Shown here: piece after piece, positions 30,751-39,383 of the stretch
Numbering within the stretch: the first letter of the stretch is position 1
Layout: each line of letters starts with the position of its first letter
The notes under the pieces: model-generated
Seen by the model: the letters and a program-made list of their open reading frames with translations, nothing else
Told to the model about the DNA's origin: nothing
Database searches by the model: none
Translations under genes and position numbers: made by a program
Origin: Clostridium felsineum DSM 794
GTDB taxonomy: Bacteria; Bacillota; Clostridia; Clostridiales; Clostridiaceae
Assembly: GCF_002006355.2 (NCBI RefSeq)
Contig: NZ_CP096980.1
Coordinates: 744,001 to 808,000 of the forward strand
Direction: 5' to 3'
DNA: 64,000 nucleotides

Positions 30751-31659
30751 TTATCTACCTTTCATTTTAGGATCTAGTGCATCTCTTAACGCATCACCAA
30801 GTAAGTTTATTGATATTATGGTAAGGAAGATTGCCAGCCCTGGTGGTATCCAAAGCCAAGATCGATTTTGAAAGTCAATTAAATTATTAGCAGCATTTAT
30901 CATATTACCCCAAGATGGTGTGGGCGGAATAACACCAAGTCCAAGAAAGCTTAAGGAAGATTCGCTTAATATACCATCAGCAGTGCTTAAAGTTGCTACA
31001 ACTATTAACAAAGGAAAGGTATTAGGCAAAAGATGATGAAAAATTTTTCGTCTGTCGCTTAGACCTAATATGTCAGCTGCTTTCATAAAATTTTGTTCCC
31101 GTAAAGATAGTACCTGACCTCGAATAAGTCTAGCTAAAGATGGCCAACCTACAAAGCTCAACATAAGCATAACAATATAAAGCCTATAGTCAGAAGGCAC
31201 TTTTAATTCGGATAGAAGAGCAGCAATTATAATTAAAAGAGGTAATCCAGGAATAGACATTAGAATGTCTGCTACTCTCATAAGTATATTGTCTACAATA
31301 CCTCCATAGTAACCGGATATGCATCCAAGTATGCTTCCTAAAATAAGGGAAAGTAGCATTGAAGCTAGACCTACAGTGAGAGAGATTCTACCTGCGTACA
31401 TTAATCTTGTGAGAACGTCTCTTCCATAATCGTCAGTTCCTAATAAGTGATTAAAACTTGGAGGTTGTTTAATTAAGGTGACATCAATATCGTTATAAGA
31501 GTAAGGTGAGAAAATAGGACCTATAAAATTAAATAAGAATATAAATAAAAGAAAAGCAATACTTATTACGGCTAATTTATTTTTTGAAAGTTTTCTAAAA
31601 GCTTGATGGGATAAGGAATTATTAGAAGTTTTTATAAACTTTTTCTTATTGAAAGACAT
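30751..31659 (-). CDS. oppC: Oligopeptide ABC transporter permease OppC
   Basis: 302 aa. N-terminal cytoplasmic segment, about six transmembrane helices, and the binding-protein-dependent permease signature near AADILGLSDRRKIFHHLLPN, which contacts the ATPases. The N-terminal LGTDDYGRDVLTRL stretch is typical of the OppC/DppC family. ATG behind AAAGGGTGAG. Confidence 0.93.
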   Translation of the reverse strand: MSFNKKKFIKTSNNSLSHQAFRKLSKNKLAVISIAFLLFIFLFNFIGPIFSPYSYNDIDVTLIKQPPSFNHLLGTDDYGRDVLTRLMYAGRISLTVGLASMLLSLILGSILGCISGYYGGIVDNILMRVADILMSIPGLPLLIIIAALLSELKVPSDYRLYIVMLMLSFVGWPSLARLIRGQVLSLREQNFMKAADILGLSDRRKIFHHLLPNTFPLLIVVATLSTADGILSESSLSFLGLGVIPPTPSWGNMINAANNLIDFQNRSWLWIPPGLAIFLTIISINLLGDALRDALDPKMKGR

Positions 31660-31675
31660 TTTATACTCACCCTTT

Positions 31676-32632
31676 CTATTTAAATCTAATTCGTGGATCT
31701 GCTACTGCATATAAGATGTCAGAGCAAAAGTTTCCAAGTACAGTTAAAAGCGAAAGTAGCATTGTAAAGGTCATAAGTACAGGGTAATCTCTAAAACTAA
31801 GAGCTTCCAGTTGTATTCTCCCTATGCCGGGCCAGTTGAAAATTTGTTCAGTTATAATAGCACCAGAAAAAAGGCTAGGAAGCTCGAAGGATAAGAGAGT
31901 GATTGCAGGTAAAATTGCGTTTTTAAGAGCGTGCTTAAAAATTATAGTTCTCTCTTTAAGACCATTTGCACGAGCAGTTCTTATAAAATCTTGTCTAAGT
32001 ACATCTAGCATACCACTCCTAAAATATCTAGTAAGAGATCCGATGCTTAGGAAGGTAAGAATTCCAACTGGAAGAATCATATGACGAATTACTTCAAAAA
32101 TATAAGAAATACCATTAGTTGTGCTTCCAGTATCTATCATGCCACCTACAGGTAAAATTTTTAAATCTACACCAAAAACTTTTATCATTAAAAGACCTAT
32201 AAAGAATGATGGGAATGATAATGATGCAAATACTAATAAAGTTACTATTCTATCAAAAAATGAGTACTTTTTTGTGGCTGAAAATATCCCAACAACTAAG
32301 GCTATTGACCATGTAAGGATGAGTGTTACAATAGCAATTATAAATGAATTCCAAACGTATTGATTTATTAAAGTTGTAACAGGTTCTAAATATTTTAATG
32401 AAAATCCGAAATTACCATGGATAAGATTTTTTAACCATATAAGGTATCTAATAATAATGGGTTTATCAAAACCGTTAAGTACCCTAAGCTCATGAGCTCT
32501 TTGTGGTGTAAGATTTCTGTTTGAATCTATATAATCTCCAGGCATTAAAGCAAATAAATAGAAAATTATAATGGAAACGCCTATAAGAGTGGGAATCATT
32601 TGAAGAAATCTACGTAATATATATTTTTTCAT
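31676..32632 (-). CDS. oppB: Oligopeptide ABC transporter permease OppB
   Basis: 318 aa with six predicted transmembrane helices. N-terminal RRFLQMIPTLIGVSIIIF is typical of OppB/DppB; the EAA-type loop is RTARANGLKERTIIFKHALKNA. Strong TAGGAGG site before ATG. Preceded by a hairpin with a U-tract in the oppA-oppB gap. Confidence 0.93.
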   Translation of the reverse strand: MKKYILRRFLQMIPTLIGVSIIIFYLFALMPGDYIDSNRNLTPQRAHELRVLNGFDKPIIIRYLIWLKNLIHGNFGFSLKYLEPVTTLINQYVWNSFIIAIVTLILTWSIALVVGIFSATKKYSFFDRIVTLLVFASLSFPSFFIGLLMIKVFGVDLKILPVGGMIDTGSTTNGISYIFEVIRHMILPVGILTFLSIGSLTRYFRSGMLDVLRQDFIRTARANGLKERTIIFKHALKNAILPAITLLSFELPSLFSGAIITEQIFNWPGIGRIQLEALSFRDYPVLMTFTMLLSLLTVLGNFCSDILYAVADPRIRFK

Positions 32633-32646
32633 AAACAGCCTCCTAT

Positions 32647-32689
32647 AAAAAAAACTGCCCCTAAGTCAAGAGTATTTAAATAAGAGCAG
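32647..32689 (-). terminator. Partial terminator between oppA and oppB
   Basis: Read on the minus strand: CTGCTCTT pairs with AGGGGCAG (with G-U pairs), followed by seven T. Probably lets most RNA end after oppA, giving excess binding protein over the permease. Confidence 0.72.
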
Positions 32690-32699
32690 CTAGATATAA

Positions 32700-34406
32700 T
32701 TAATTTTCTATTTTTAATTTTGATAAATTAGTAGAAGAAACTCCAGCAAAATTATTAGTGTCTAATCCTTTAATTCTACTATTCCAAGCTCTTAAGCTTT
32801 TTCTATAATCAATTAATATAACAGGAGGATCATTTGATAGCTCTTTATAAAGCTTTTGATAAATCACCTTACGCTTTTTCACGTTTAAAGTACTTACGCC
32901 TTCTGAAATAAGGTCGTCAACTTTTGAATTATAGTATCCAGTAACATTTTCAGACGCTTTTTTAGATGAAAATTCTTCAACAGAGTCATTTGGGTCTACA
33001 AGGCCACTTGTACGAACTGCTGCTAAATCATAGTCGCCCTTGTTTAATTTTTCAACTAATGTGTTGAAATCCATAATTTCAGGTTCAAAATCAATACCTA
33101 AAGCTTTATAGTTTTCTTTGGCTACGGGAATTGTTTGATCTGTATTTTTTGAAGTTAAATAAGAAAGTTTCAGCTTTTGACCATTTTTTTCACGTATACC
33201 ATTGGAATTGAGCTTCCAACCATCAGCATCTAATAATTTTTTTGCTTTTTCTGGATCGAATTTATACTTATTGACACCATCAGTATTATAAGACCACACA
33301 AGTGGGGAAGTAGGTACTGTGGCAACTTCACCATAACCTTTATAGGCTACATCAACAATTTTTTGACGATCAAGACCATAAATAAGAGCTTGCCTAACAT
33401 TTTTGTCTTTTAGATATGATTTTTTATTATTCATATAAACATAACCATAGTCGCTAACAGTGCTGATTCTTATATTGGCAAAGCCTAAATTTTCAATTTG
33501 GTCTACTGTATCTTTATCTGTAGAAAAGGAATCGTAATCTACATCTCCAGTTTCAAAAAGTTGAAGATTTGTGTCTTTGCTAGTAACCTTAAAGATTAAA
33601 TTTTCTATTTTAGGTTTACCATTATAGTAGGTTTCATTTGCTTTGTAGCGTATCTCTTGACCAGGAATATATTTATCTAATTTATATGGTCCAGCACCTA
33701 GTGGTTTAGAGTATAATGCTTTTAAATAATCCAGCTTTCCTTTTTGATAGTCTTTTCCATAGTAAGCCTTTGATAGCACTTGACCACCTAATTTTGTTAA
33801 GTTTAGAGGATTTACTTTTTCAGTTGTGATTTTTATTGTAAGCGGATCTACAACTTGTATTCCTGAAATAGAAGTTGAACTGCCTTTTTTATAATCATCA
33901 CTTCCTTTTATATAGCAAGTTGATATGTCGAAACTACCATTATAAGAAGGGTCATCTAAAAGTGTTAAAGTAAATGCAACATCATCGGCAGTTAGTGGTG
34001 AGCCATCGCTAAATTTTAAATCTTTTCTTAAATGATAAGTATAGGTTAAATTATCCGAGGATATATCCCACGTTTTAGCTAAGTCGGCAATAGGATTTCC
34101 TTTTTCATCTGTACCCACTAATGAAGGGAAAATAGGCTCTGTAGCATTACCATCCCAGCCGTTATCATAAAAATATGGTAAGAAAACTCCGCCAGGCTCA
34201 CTTATTGCAGAAATAAAGGTGTCTTTGTGTTCAACTGCTTTTTTAGGGTTTTTATTAGGTGATTTGGCTGTAATATATTGATCTTTAACACTAGATACTT
34301 TTGTAGCTTTAGCAGCATTGTTTATATTAGATTTGCTTGAGCATGAAGATAAAATTGAAGCAATAATTAAAGATGGAATAAGTACAGTAATAAATTTTTT
34401 TCTCAA
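32700..34406 (-). CDS. oppA: Oligopeptide-binding lipoprotein OppA (SBP family 5)
   Basis: 568 aa. Lipoprotein signal peptide MRKKFITVLIPSLIIASILSSC, with lipidated Cys22. The mature part is a family 5 solute-binding protein (KTWDISSDNLTYTYHLRKDLKFSDGSPLTADDV). Captures peptides outside the membrane for OppBCDF. The TTG at 34406 is chosen because AAGGAG stands 8 bases before it; the GTG further up overlaps that site. Confidence 0.92.
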   Translation of the reverse strand: MRKKFITVLIPSLIIASILSSCSSKSNINNAAKATKVSSVKDQYITAKSPNKNPKKAVEHKDTFISAISEPGGVFLPYFYDNGWDGNATEPIFPSLVGTDEKGNPIADLAKTWDISSDNLTYTYHLRKDLKFSDGSPLTADDVAFTLTLLDDPSYNGSFDISTCYIKGSDDYKKGSSTSISGIQVVDPLTIKITTEKVNPLNLTKLGGQVLSKAYYGKDYQKGKLDYLKALYSKPLGAGPYKLDKYIPGQEIRYKANETYYNGKPKIENLIFKVTSKDTNLQLFETGDVDYDSFSTDKDTVDQIENLGFANIRISTVSDYGYVYMNNKKSYLKDKNVRQALIYGLDRQKIVDVAYKGYGEVATVPTSPLVWSYNTDGVNKYKFDPEKAKKLLDADGWKLNSNGIREKNGQKLKLSYLTSKNTDQTIPVAKENYKALGIDFEPEIMDFNTLVEKLNKGDYDLAAVRTSGLVDPNDSVEEFSSKKASENVTGYYNSKVDDLISEGVSTLNVKKRKVIYQKLYKELSNDPPVILIDYRKSLRAWNSRIKGLDTNNFAGVSSTNLSKLKIEN

Positions 34407-34429
34407 TATTAACACTCCTTGTATAATTT

Positions 34430-34476
34430 ATAAAATAAAAAGACAGAGTATTTTTTAGTTTATAAAAAATACTCTG
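34430..34476 (-). promoter_or_regulatory. Terminator-like hairpin in the oppA leader (attenuator candidate)
   Basis: On the minus strand CAGAGTATTTTTT (13 bp) pairs with its complement across a seven-base loop, followed by TTTTTATTTTA, all upstream of the oppA start. A small CCAG/CTGG hairpin precedes it. The layout suggests conditional termination; I cannot assign a known riboswitch class. Confidence 0.6.
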
Positions 34477-34527
34477 CCTCCAGTTTGTCTGGTAAACAGA
34501 TAAAATATTAATTTTCATAATTCATAC

Positions 34528-34543
34528 TAAACATATATGTTTA
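34528..34543 (-). promoter_or_regulatory. Palindrome at the oppA transcription start
   Basis: TAAACATATATGTTTA is a perfect 16-bp palindrome at the start point expected from the -10 at 34548-34553, where a repressor would block initiation. Confidence 0.5.
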
Positions 34544-34547
34544 ATCA

Positions 34548-34576
34548 ATTATATTACAAAATTACATTTCAGTCAA
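34548..34576 (-). promoter_or_regulatory. Promoter of the opp operon
   Basis: Read on the minus strand: TTGACT (34571-34576), 17 bases, TATAAT (34548-34553). It stands back to back with the proS promoter. Confidence 0.75.
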
Positions 34577-34620
34577 TAATGTATTTAATAGTAATATATA
34601 AGTTTCAAATCATAAAACTA

Positions 34621-34649
34621 TTGACACATAATGGTTTGAATCGTATAAT
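34621..34649 (+). promoter_or_regulatory. Promoter of proS
   Basis: TTGACA (34621-34626), 17 bases, TATAAT (34644-34649). Confidence 0.8.
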
Positions 34650-34655
34650 AGTAAA

Positions 34656-34840
34656 TTAAGAAAACTAATAGTAAAACGGTGATAAAGAATAGTAGAAGCT
34701 GCACAAATACAGAGAGAAAATCCAGGGCTGAAAGATTTTCAACTTAGCTTTGAACCTGCTTTTGAGTTTTAATTAATGAGTACAAATTTAGGTGGTACCG
34801 CGATCAAACTCGCCCTAATGTGGGGTGGGTTTTTATTTTT
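34656..34840 (+). promoter_or_regulatory. T-box leader of proS (specifier CCT, proline)
   Basis: Contains AGAGAG, then GAACCTGCTTTTGAGT with specifier CCT (34755-34757), T-box AGGTGGTACCGCG (34790-34802) and a GC-rich terminator ending in T-runs. The bulge TGGT matches the ACCA end of tRNA-Pro. Together with the opp leader it fills the 464-base gap between oppA and proS. Confidence 0.9.
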
Positions 34841-34869
34841 TTGTAGATGGAATTTAGGAGGTTTTTATT

Positions 34870-36585
34870 ATGAAAATGTCAAACATGTTAATGCTAACGT
34901 TAAGAGAAAGTCCAGCAGAGGCAGAAATAGAAAGCCATAAACTTATGCTTAGATCCGGAATGATAAGAAAAATGGCATCCGGAGTATATAATTATATGCC
35001 ATTAGGATTAAAAGCATTAAAAAAAGTTGAGAATATAATAAGAGAAGAAATGAATAATGCTGGAGCACAAGAATTTTTAGCATCAGCTCTTTTACCATCA
35101 GAGCTTTGGAAGGAATCAGGAAGATGGGAAGTATTTGGACCAGAAATGTTTAAACTTAAGGATAGAAATGAAAGAGAATTTTGTCTAGGACCTACACATG
35201 AAGAGGTGTTTACAGATTTTGCAAGAAGTGAAATAAAATCTTATAAACAGCTTCCTGTTAATTTATATCAAATTCAAACAAAGTATAGAGATGAGAGAAG
35301 ACCAAGATTTGGTATGATACGTTCAAGAGAATTTGTTATGAAGGATGCTTATAGCTTTGATAGAAACAACGAAGGATTAGATGTATCTTATAATAAAATG
35401 TATGAAGCTTATACAAAAATATTTAAAAGATGTAATGTAAGTTGCAGTGCAGTAGCAGCAGACTCAGGAGCTATGGGTGGTTCGGGTTCGGCAGAATTTA
35501 TGGTTAAATCAGAAATAGGAGAAGATGAAATAGCATTTTGTACAGAATGTGACTACGCAGCAAATGTAGAAAAGGCACCAGCTTCACCTGAAAAAGCTGA
35601 TAAAGAGGAATTAAAGGAACTTCAAAAAATCGAAACACCTCATGCTAAAACAATAGATGATTTAGTTAAATTTTTTAAAGTAGATTCTAAGAAATTTGTA
35701 AAAACTATAATATACAAGGCAGACGATAAAGTAGTAGCTGTAATGGTAAGAGGTGACAGAGAAGTAAATGAAACTAAAGTTAAAAATGCAGTAGGAGCAC
35801 CAGTGGAGTTTGATCTTGCATCTGAAAAAATAGTTAAAAATGCAACAGGAGCTGAAGTTGGTTTCGCAGGACCTATAGGATTAAAAGTAGATTATTTGTT
35901 TGTTGATGATGAAGTAAAATATATGTACAATTTTATTGTTGGATCTAACGAAACAGGATATCATTATACAAATGTAAATTATGATAGAGATTTCAAAGGT
36001 ACAACTGGTGATTTTAGAAATGCTGTTGAAGGAGAAAAATGCCCTAAGTGTGGAAAAACTCTCACAATAGCAAGGGGAATAGAGGTTGGTCATATATTTA
36101 AACTTGGAACAAAATATTCAGAAGCCATGAAGGCTTATTTTGTAGATGAAGATGGAGAAAGCAAACCACTTATTATGGGATGTTACGGTATAGGAGTTAA
36201 TAGAACTATGTCTGCTGTAGTTGAACAGCATCATGATGATAATGGAATAATATGGCCTTTATCTGTTGCACCATATGAAGTTATTGTTGTTCCAGCAGTA
36301 TTTAAAAGTGAAGAGCAGATGGCGGAAGCTGAAAAAATATATAATGAGCTTAAGAAAATAGGAGTAGATGCTCTTTTAGATAATAGAAATGAAAGAGCCG
36401 GAGTTAAATTTAAGGATGCGGATTTAATAGGTATTCCAATGAGAATAACAGTTGGAAAGAAAATATCTGAAGGAAAAGTTGAATTCAAATGTAGAAACAG
36501 TGAAGAAGTTGAAGTTTTAGATTTAGATAAAGTTATATCAAGGGTCAAAGATGAGTTTAAAAAAAATAGCTTAGAGTTGAAATAA
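34870..36585 (+). CDS. proS: Prolyl-tRNA synthetase, bacterial type with editing domain
   Basis: 571 aa. Class II core with motif 2 (YRDERRPRFGMIRSREFVMKDAYSFD), the YbaK-like editing insertion (about residues 225-390) that removes mischarged alanine, motif 3 region GCYGIGVNRT, and the C-terminal anticodon domain. ATG behind TAGGAGG. Controlled by the proline T-box just upstream. Confidence 0.96.
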   Translation: MKMSNMLMLTLRESPAEAEIESHKLMLRSGMIRKMASGVYNYMPLGLKALKKVENIIREEMNNAGAQEFLASALLPSELWKESGRWEVFGPEMFKLKDRNEREFCLGPTHEEVFTDFARSEIKSYKQLPVNLYQIQTKYRDERRPRFGMIRSREFVMKDAYSFDRNNEGLDVSYNKMYEAYTKIFKRCNVSCSAVAADSGAMGGSGSAEFMVKSEIGEDEIAFCTECDYAANVEKAPASPEKADKEELKELQKIETPHAKTIDDLVKFFKVDSKKFVKTIIYKADDKVVAVMVRGDREVNETKVKNAVGAPVEFDLASEKIVKNATGAEVGFAGPIGLKVDYLFVDDEVKYMYNFIVGSNETGYHYTNVNYDRDFKGTTGDFRNAVEGEKCPKCGKTLTIARGIEVGHIFKLGTKYSEAMKAYFVDEDGESKPLIMGCYGIGVNRTMSAVVEQHHDDNGIIWPLSVAPYEVIVVPAVFKSEEQMAEAEKIYNELKKIGVDALLDNRNERAGVKFKDADLIGIPMRITVGKKISEGKVEFKCRNSEEVEVLDLDKVISRVKDEFKKNSLELK

Positions 36586-36621
36586 GATAATTAAAGATAC
36601 TAATAGATAAGGAGGAATAGA

Positions 36622-38016
36622 ATGAAGATATTCAATACAATGACACGAAAAAAAGAAGAATTCGTTCCGGTTAAGCCCGGTGAGGTGAAAATGTATGTAT
36701 GTGGGCCCACAGTTTACAACTTCTTTCATATAGGAAATGCTAGAACTTTTATTGTATTTGATACTGTAAGAAAATATTTTGAGTATAGAGGCTATAAGGT
36801 AGATTTTATTCAAAATTTTACTGATATAGATGATAAAATGATAGGCAAAGCTAATAAAGAAGGGGTTACTGTAAAAGAACTTGGAGACCAATATATAAAA
36901 GAATATTACGAGGATGCAGACGAATTAAATATAGAAAGAGCAACTTGTAATCCAAGGGCAACAGAATATGTTGGAAAAATAATAGATTTTATAAAAGGAC
37001 TTCAAGATGAAGGATATGCATATGAACTTGATGGAGATGTGTACTTTAACATAACTGCATTTGAGGAATATGGAAAGCTTTCAGGACAAAATTTAGAGGA
37101 TAGAATGGCAGGAGCAACTATAGCAGTAGATGATAGAAAAAAGAATCCAATGGATTTTGCTTTGTGGAAAAGTGAAAAACCAGGAGAACCATCATGGGAA
37201 AGTCCATGGGGTAAAGGAAGGCCTGGTTGGCATATAGAATGTTCATGCATGGCTCACGATTTATTAGGTGATACAATTGATATACATGCGGGAGCTATAG
37301 ATTTAATTTTTCCACATCATGAAAATGAAATAGCTCAAAGTGAAGCTAAAACGGGAAAAACATTTTCAAAGTATTGGATGCATGCAGCATATTTAAATAT
37401 AAATAATGAAAAGATGTCTAAGTCATTAAATAATTTTTTAACAGCAAGAGATATGCTTAAAAAATATGATGCAGAGGTTATAAGACTATTTTTATTATCA
37501 GCACATTATAGAACTCCACTTAATTTTACTGAAGAGTCAATAGAAGCGGCTAAAACATCTCTTGAAAGACTTTATAATACAGTAAATAATTTAGAAAGTC
37601 TTTTAAATGGGGAGCTTCAGGAAAATGAAGATGATGAATATTTAGATAAATTAAATAGTTACAGAGAAAAGTTTATAGAAAAAATGGATGATGATTTTAA
37701 TACTGCAGATGGTATCTCTGTAATATTTGATTTAGTTAAAGATATAAATATAAATGTGAGTGGAAAGTCAAGTAAAGTTGTTGTGGAAAATGCTATAGCA
37801 CTTATGAGAGAGCTTGGGAAACCTCTTGGTATACTTCAAAAGGTTCAAAAACATAGCTTAGAGGATGAAATACAAGGACTAATAGAGCAAAGACAAAATG
37901 CAAGAAAAAATAAAGATTGGGCACTTGCAGATAAAATAAGAGACGAACTTAAAGCTAGAGGAATAGTTTTAGAGGATACTTCTGAGGGAATTAGATGGAA
38001 GTTCATTGATAAATAA
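36622..38016 (+). CDS. cysS: Cysteinyl-tRNA synthetase
   Basis: 464 aa. Class I motifs FFHIGNART (HIGH) and KMSKS in NEKMSKSLNN; zinc ligands in CGPTVYN and WHIECSCMA with HHENE. ATG behind AAGGAGG. It follows proS by 36 bases without a terminator, so it is probably read from the proS T-box transcript as well. Confidence 0.96.
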   Translation: MKIFNTMTRKKEEFVPVKPGEVKMYVCGPTVYNFFHIGNARTFIVFDTVRKYFEYRGYKVDFIQNFTDIDDKMIGKANKEGVTVKELGDQYIKEYYEDADELNIERATCNPRATEYVGKIIDFIKGLQDEGYAYELDGDVYFNITAFEEYGKLSGQNLEDRMAGATIAVDDRKKNPMDFALWKSEKPGEPSWESPWGKGRPGWHIECSCMAHDLLGDTIDIHAGAIDLIFPHHENEIAQSEAKTGKTFSKYWMHAAYLNINNEKMSKSLNNFLTARDMLKKYDAEVIRLFLLSAHYRTPLNFTEESIEAAKTSLERLYNTVNNLESLLNGELQENEDDEYLDKLNSYREKFIEKMDDDFNTADGISVIFDLVKDININVSGKSSKVVVENAIALMRELGKPLGILQKVQKHSLEDEIQGLIEQRQNARKNKDWALADKIRDELKARGIVLEDTSEGIRWKFIDK

Positions 38017-38021
38017 TAAAG

Positions 38022-38062
38022 GTAGCAGATTACAAAACTAAAAAACGTAGTCTGCTACTTTT
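38022..38062 (+). terminator. Terminator after cysS
   Basis: 12-bp stem (38022-38033 with 38047-38058, one G-U pair), arms starting GTAGCAGA and ending TCTGCTAC, followed by T4. Confidence 0.85.
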
Positions 38063-38153
38063 ATTAAATTTAATTTTTATACACCAAGGTTTTTTTAATT
38101 ATCAATTTAAATGCTAAAATAAATAGAATATTGTGAAAATTAGTACTTGTTCG

Positions 38154-38182
38154 TTGACTTTTTGTTTGTAAAGTGGTAAATT
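38154..38182 (+). promoter_or_regulatory. Promoter of ilvH
   Basis: TTGACT (38154-38159), 17 bases, TAAATT (38177-38182). The leader would be only about 40 bases, too short for a T-box or attenuator. Confidence 0.6.
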
Positions 38183-38226
38183 TTAAGGAAAAATTATAAT
38201 TCAAAGATTAAGGGAGATGTTTAATT

Positions 38227-38724
38227 GTGCGTTTATATGTTTTAGCTGTGTTAGTAGACAATATTCCCGGAGTACTTAATAGAGTTTGTGGGCTTTTTAA
38301 TAGAAGAGGATATAATCTTGAAAGCGTAACAGCAGGGGTTACGGAAAATGAAAAGATATCTAGGTTAACATTAATTGCAAGCGTAAATAATGAAAGTGAA
38401 ATTGAACAAATTGTAAAGCAAATAAAAAAGATTGAAGTTGTTCACAAAGTAGTTCTTTTAAATAAAGATGAATCTGTGTGTAGGGAAATAATGCTTATAA
38501 AAGTAAATGCTGAAGGAGTACAAAGGCAGGAAATATTAAATACGGTAACTATTTTTAGAGCATCAGTTGTAGATGTTACGACAAAAACCTTTACTATAGA
38601 AATAACTGGAAATAAGAGCAAAATAGAGGCATTTCAAAAAATGCTTGAACCCTATGGTATTATAGAGGTTGTAAGCAGTGGAAGTATTGCTATTCAAAGA
38701 GGACAAAATTCCATAACTAGTTAG
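38227..38724 (+). CDS. ilvH: Acetolactate synthase regulatory (small) subunit
   Basis: 165 aa. N-terminal ACT domain (LAVLVDNIPGVLNRVCGLFNRRGYN) that binds valine, and the C-terminal IlvH domain. It confers feedback inhibition and full activity on IlvB. Start is GTG behind AGGGAGATG. It is separated from its partner ilvB by about 7 kb, and a T-box on the opposite strand points into its 3' end. Confidence 0.94.
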   Translation: MRLYVLAVLVDNIPGVLNRVCGLFNRRGYNLESVTAGVTENEKISRLTLIASVNNESEIEQIVKQIKKIEVVHKVVLLNKDESVCREIMLIKVNAEGVQRQEILNTVTIFRASVVDVTTKTFTIEITGNKSKIEAFQKMLEPYGIIEVVSSGSIAIQRGQNSITS

Positions 38725-38762
38725 AGTTTTAAAACTAGTTAGAGAATACATATTTTAAGTAC

Positions 38763-38795
38763 AAGGGAATCTAAATAGGATTTCCTTAATTTTTA
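38763..38795 (+). terminator. Terminator after ilvH
   Basis: 9-bp stem AAGGGAATC/GATTTCCTT (one G-U), seven-base loop, then TTTTT-rich sequence. On the minus strand no T-run follows, so it should not stop antisense RNA. Confidence 0.7.
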
Positions 38796-38882
38796 TAAAA
38801 TTTTTGCAATTGCAAAGTTTAATAGTCTATTGATTGATGTATGATTGAGTTTTTTTATAATGATAAAAGTAAAATAGAGCAC

Positions 38883-39118
38883 AAAAAAACAACCACAGAC
38901 CGCCATGGGGCGAAAATCTGTCGCTGTACCACCCAAATTATTACTCTTATATATATAACGGCGTCTACCGGCATCACCTACTTTTTATATTAAAAAATAT
39001 AAATTTCAGTTTGCAACTCTGGAGTGATTTTCAACAACTGTAGCTTATGGGTTCGCACCAACTCCCACTCTCTGAAAGCATATTTTTGTTTACTTTTCTC
39101 CGTCATCGTTTTTAAGCT
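38883..39118 (-). promoter_or_regulatory. Complete T-box riboswitch (Ile-type ATC specifier) with no downstream gene
   Basis: Read on the minus strand: stem I with GACGGAGAAAAGTA and CAGAGAG, then GGTGCGAA, specifier region GAAAATCACTCCAGAGT (ATC at 39024-39026). Stem II elements GATGCCGG and GCCGTTAT follow, then the T-box TGGGTGGTACAGCG (one change from ACCGCG). A terminator hairpin with GCC/GGC arms ends in TTTTTTT at about 38883. Its bulge TGGT matches the ACCA end of tRNA-Ile. Past the terminator no ORF exists; RNA would run 160 bases and then antisense to ilvH. Confidence 0.87.
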
Positions 39119-39125
39119 TATGACT

Positions 39126-39154
39126 AATATACTATAAAAAAAAATATGTGTCAA
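39126..39154 (-). promoter_or_regulatory. Promoter of the minus-strand T-box
   Basis: On the minus strand: TTGACA (39149-39154), 17 bases, TATATT (39126-39131). A near-consensus sigma-A promoter, so the leader is probably transcribed. Confidence 0.8.
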
Positions 39155-39348
39155 TAACACTTTTTGAATTTTTATAAATTGTAGTTGTTTCCAATATTAA
39201 ACTTATTTAAATAAATATTATATTATTAATAAATTTAATACAGAGAAAGAATTGAATAGTGATTTGTTAAAATATAAAGCTAAATACTTAAAAGTTATTA
39301 AATATTATGAGGTATATAAAAAATAATAATAATAAAACGAAAAGGGTG

Positions 39349-39377
39349 TTGACATTTTTTGAATTAGGTATTATTAT
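39349..39377 (+). promoter_or_regulatory. Promoter of the cimA-leuCDB-ilvDB operon
   Basis: TTGACA (39349-39354), 17 bases, TATTAT (39372-39377). Confidence 0.78.
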
Positions 39378-39383
39378 CATTTC

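Noticed and set aside
34480..34510. oppA leader as a preQ1, guanidine or SAM riboswitch
   Set aside because: The small CCAG/CTGG hairpin lacks the conserved loop bases of these classes; only an attenuator-like hairpin is supported.
38715..38744. Direct repeat AACTAGTTAGAG at the ilvH stop codon, copies 18 bases apart
   Set aside because: Short and AT-rich with no clear function; probably a local duplication.
38563..38751. 62-codon minus-strand frame downstream of the antisense T-box as a possible regulated gene
   Set aside because: It lies antisense to ilvH, has no ribosome-binding site and encodes a low-complexity, unfamiliar sequence; the T-box appears to lead to no protein gene.
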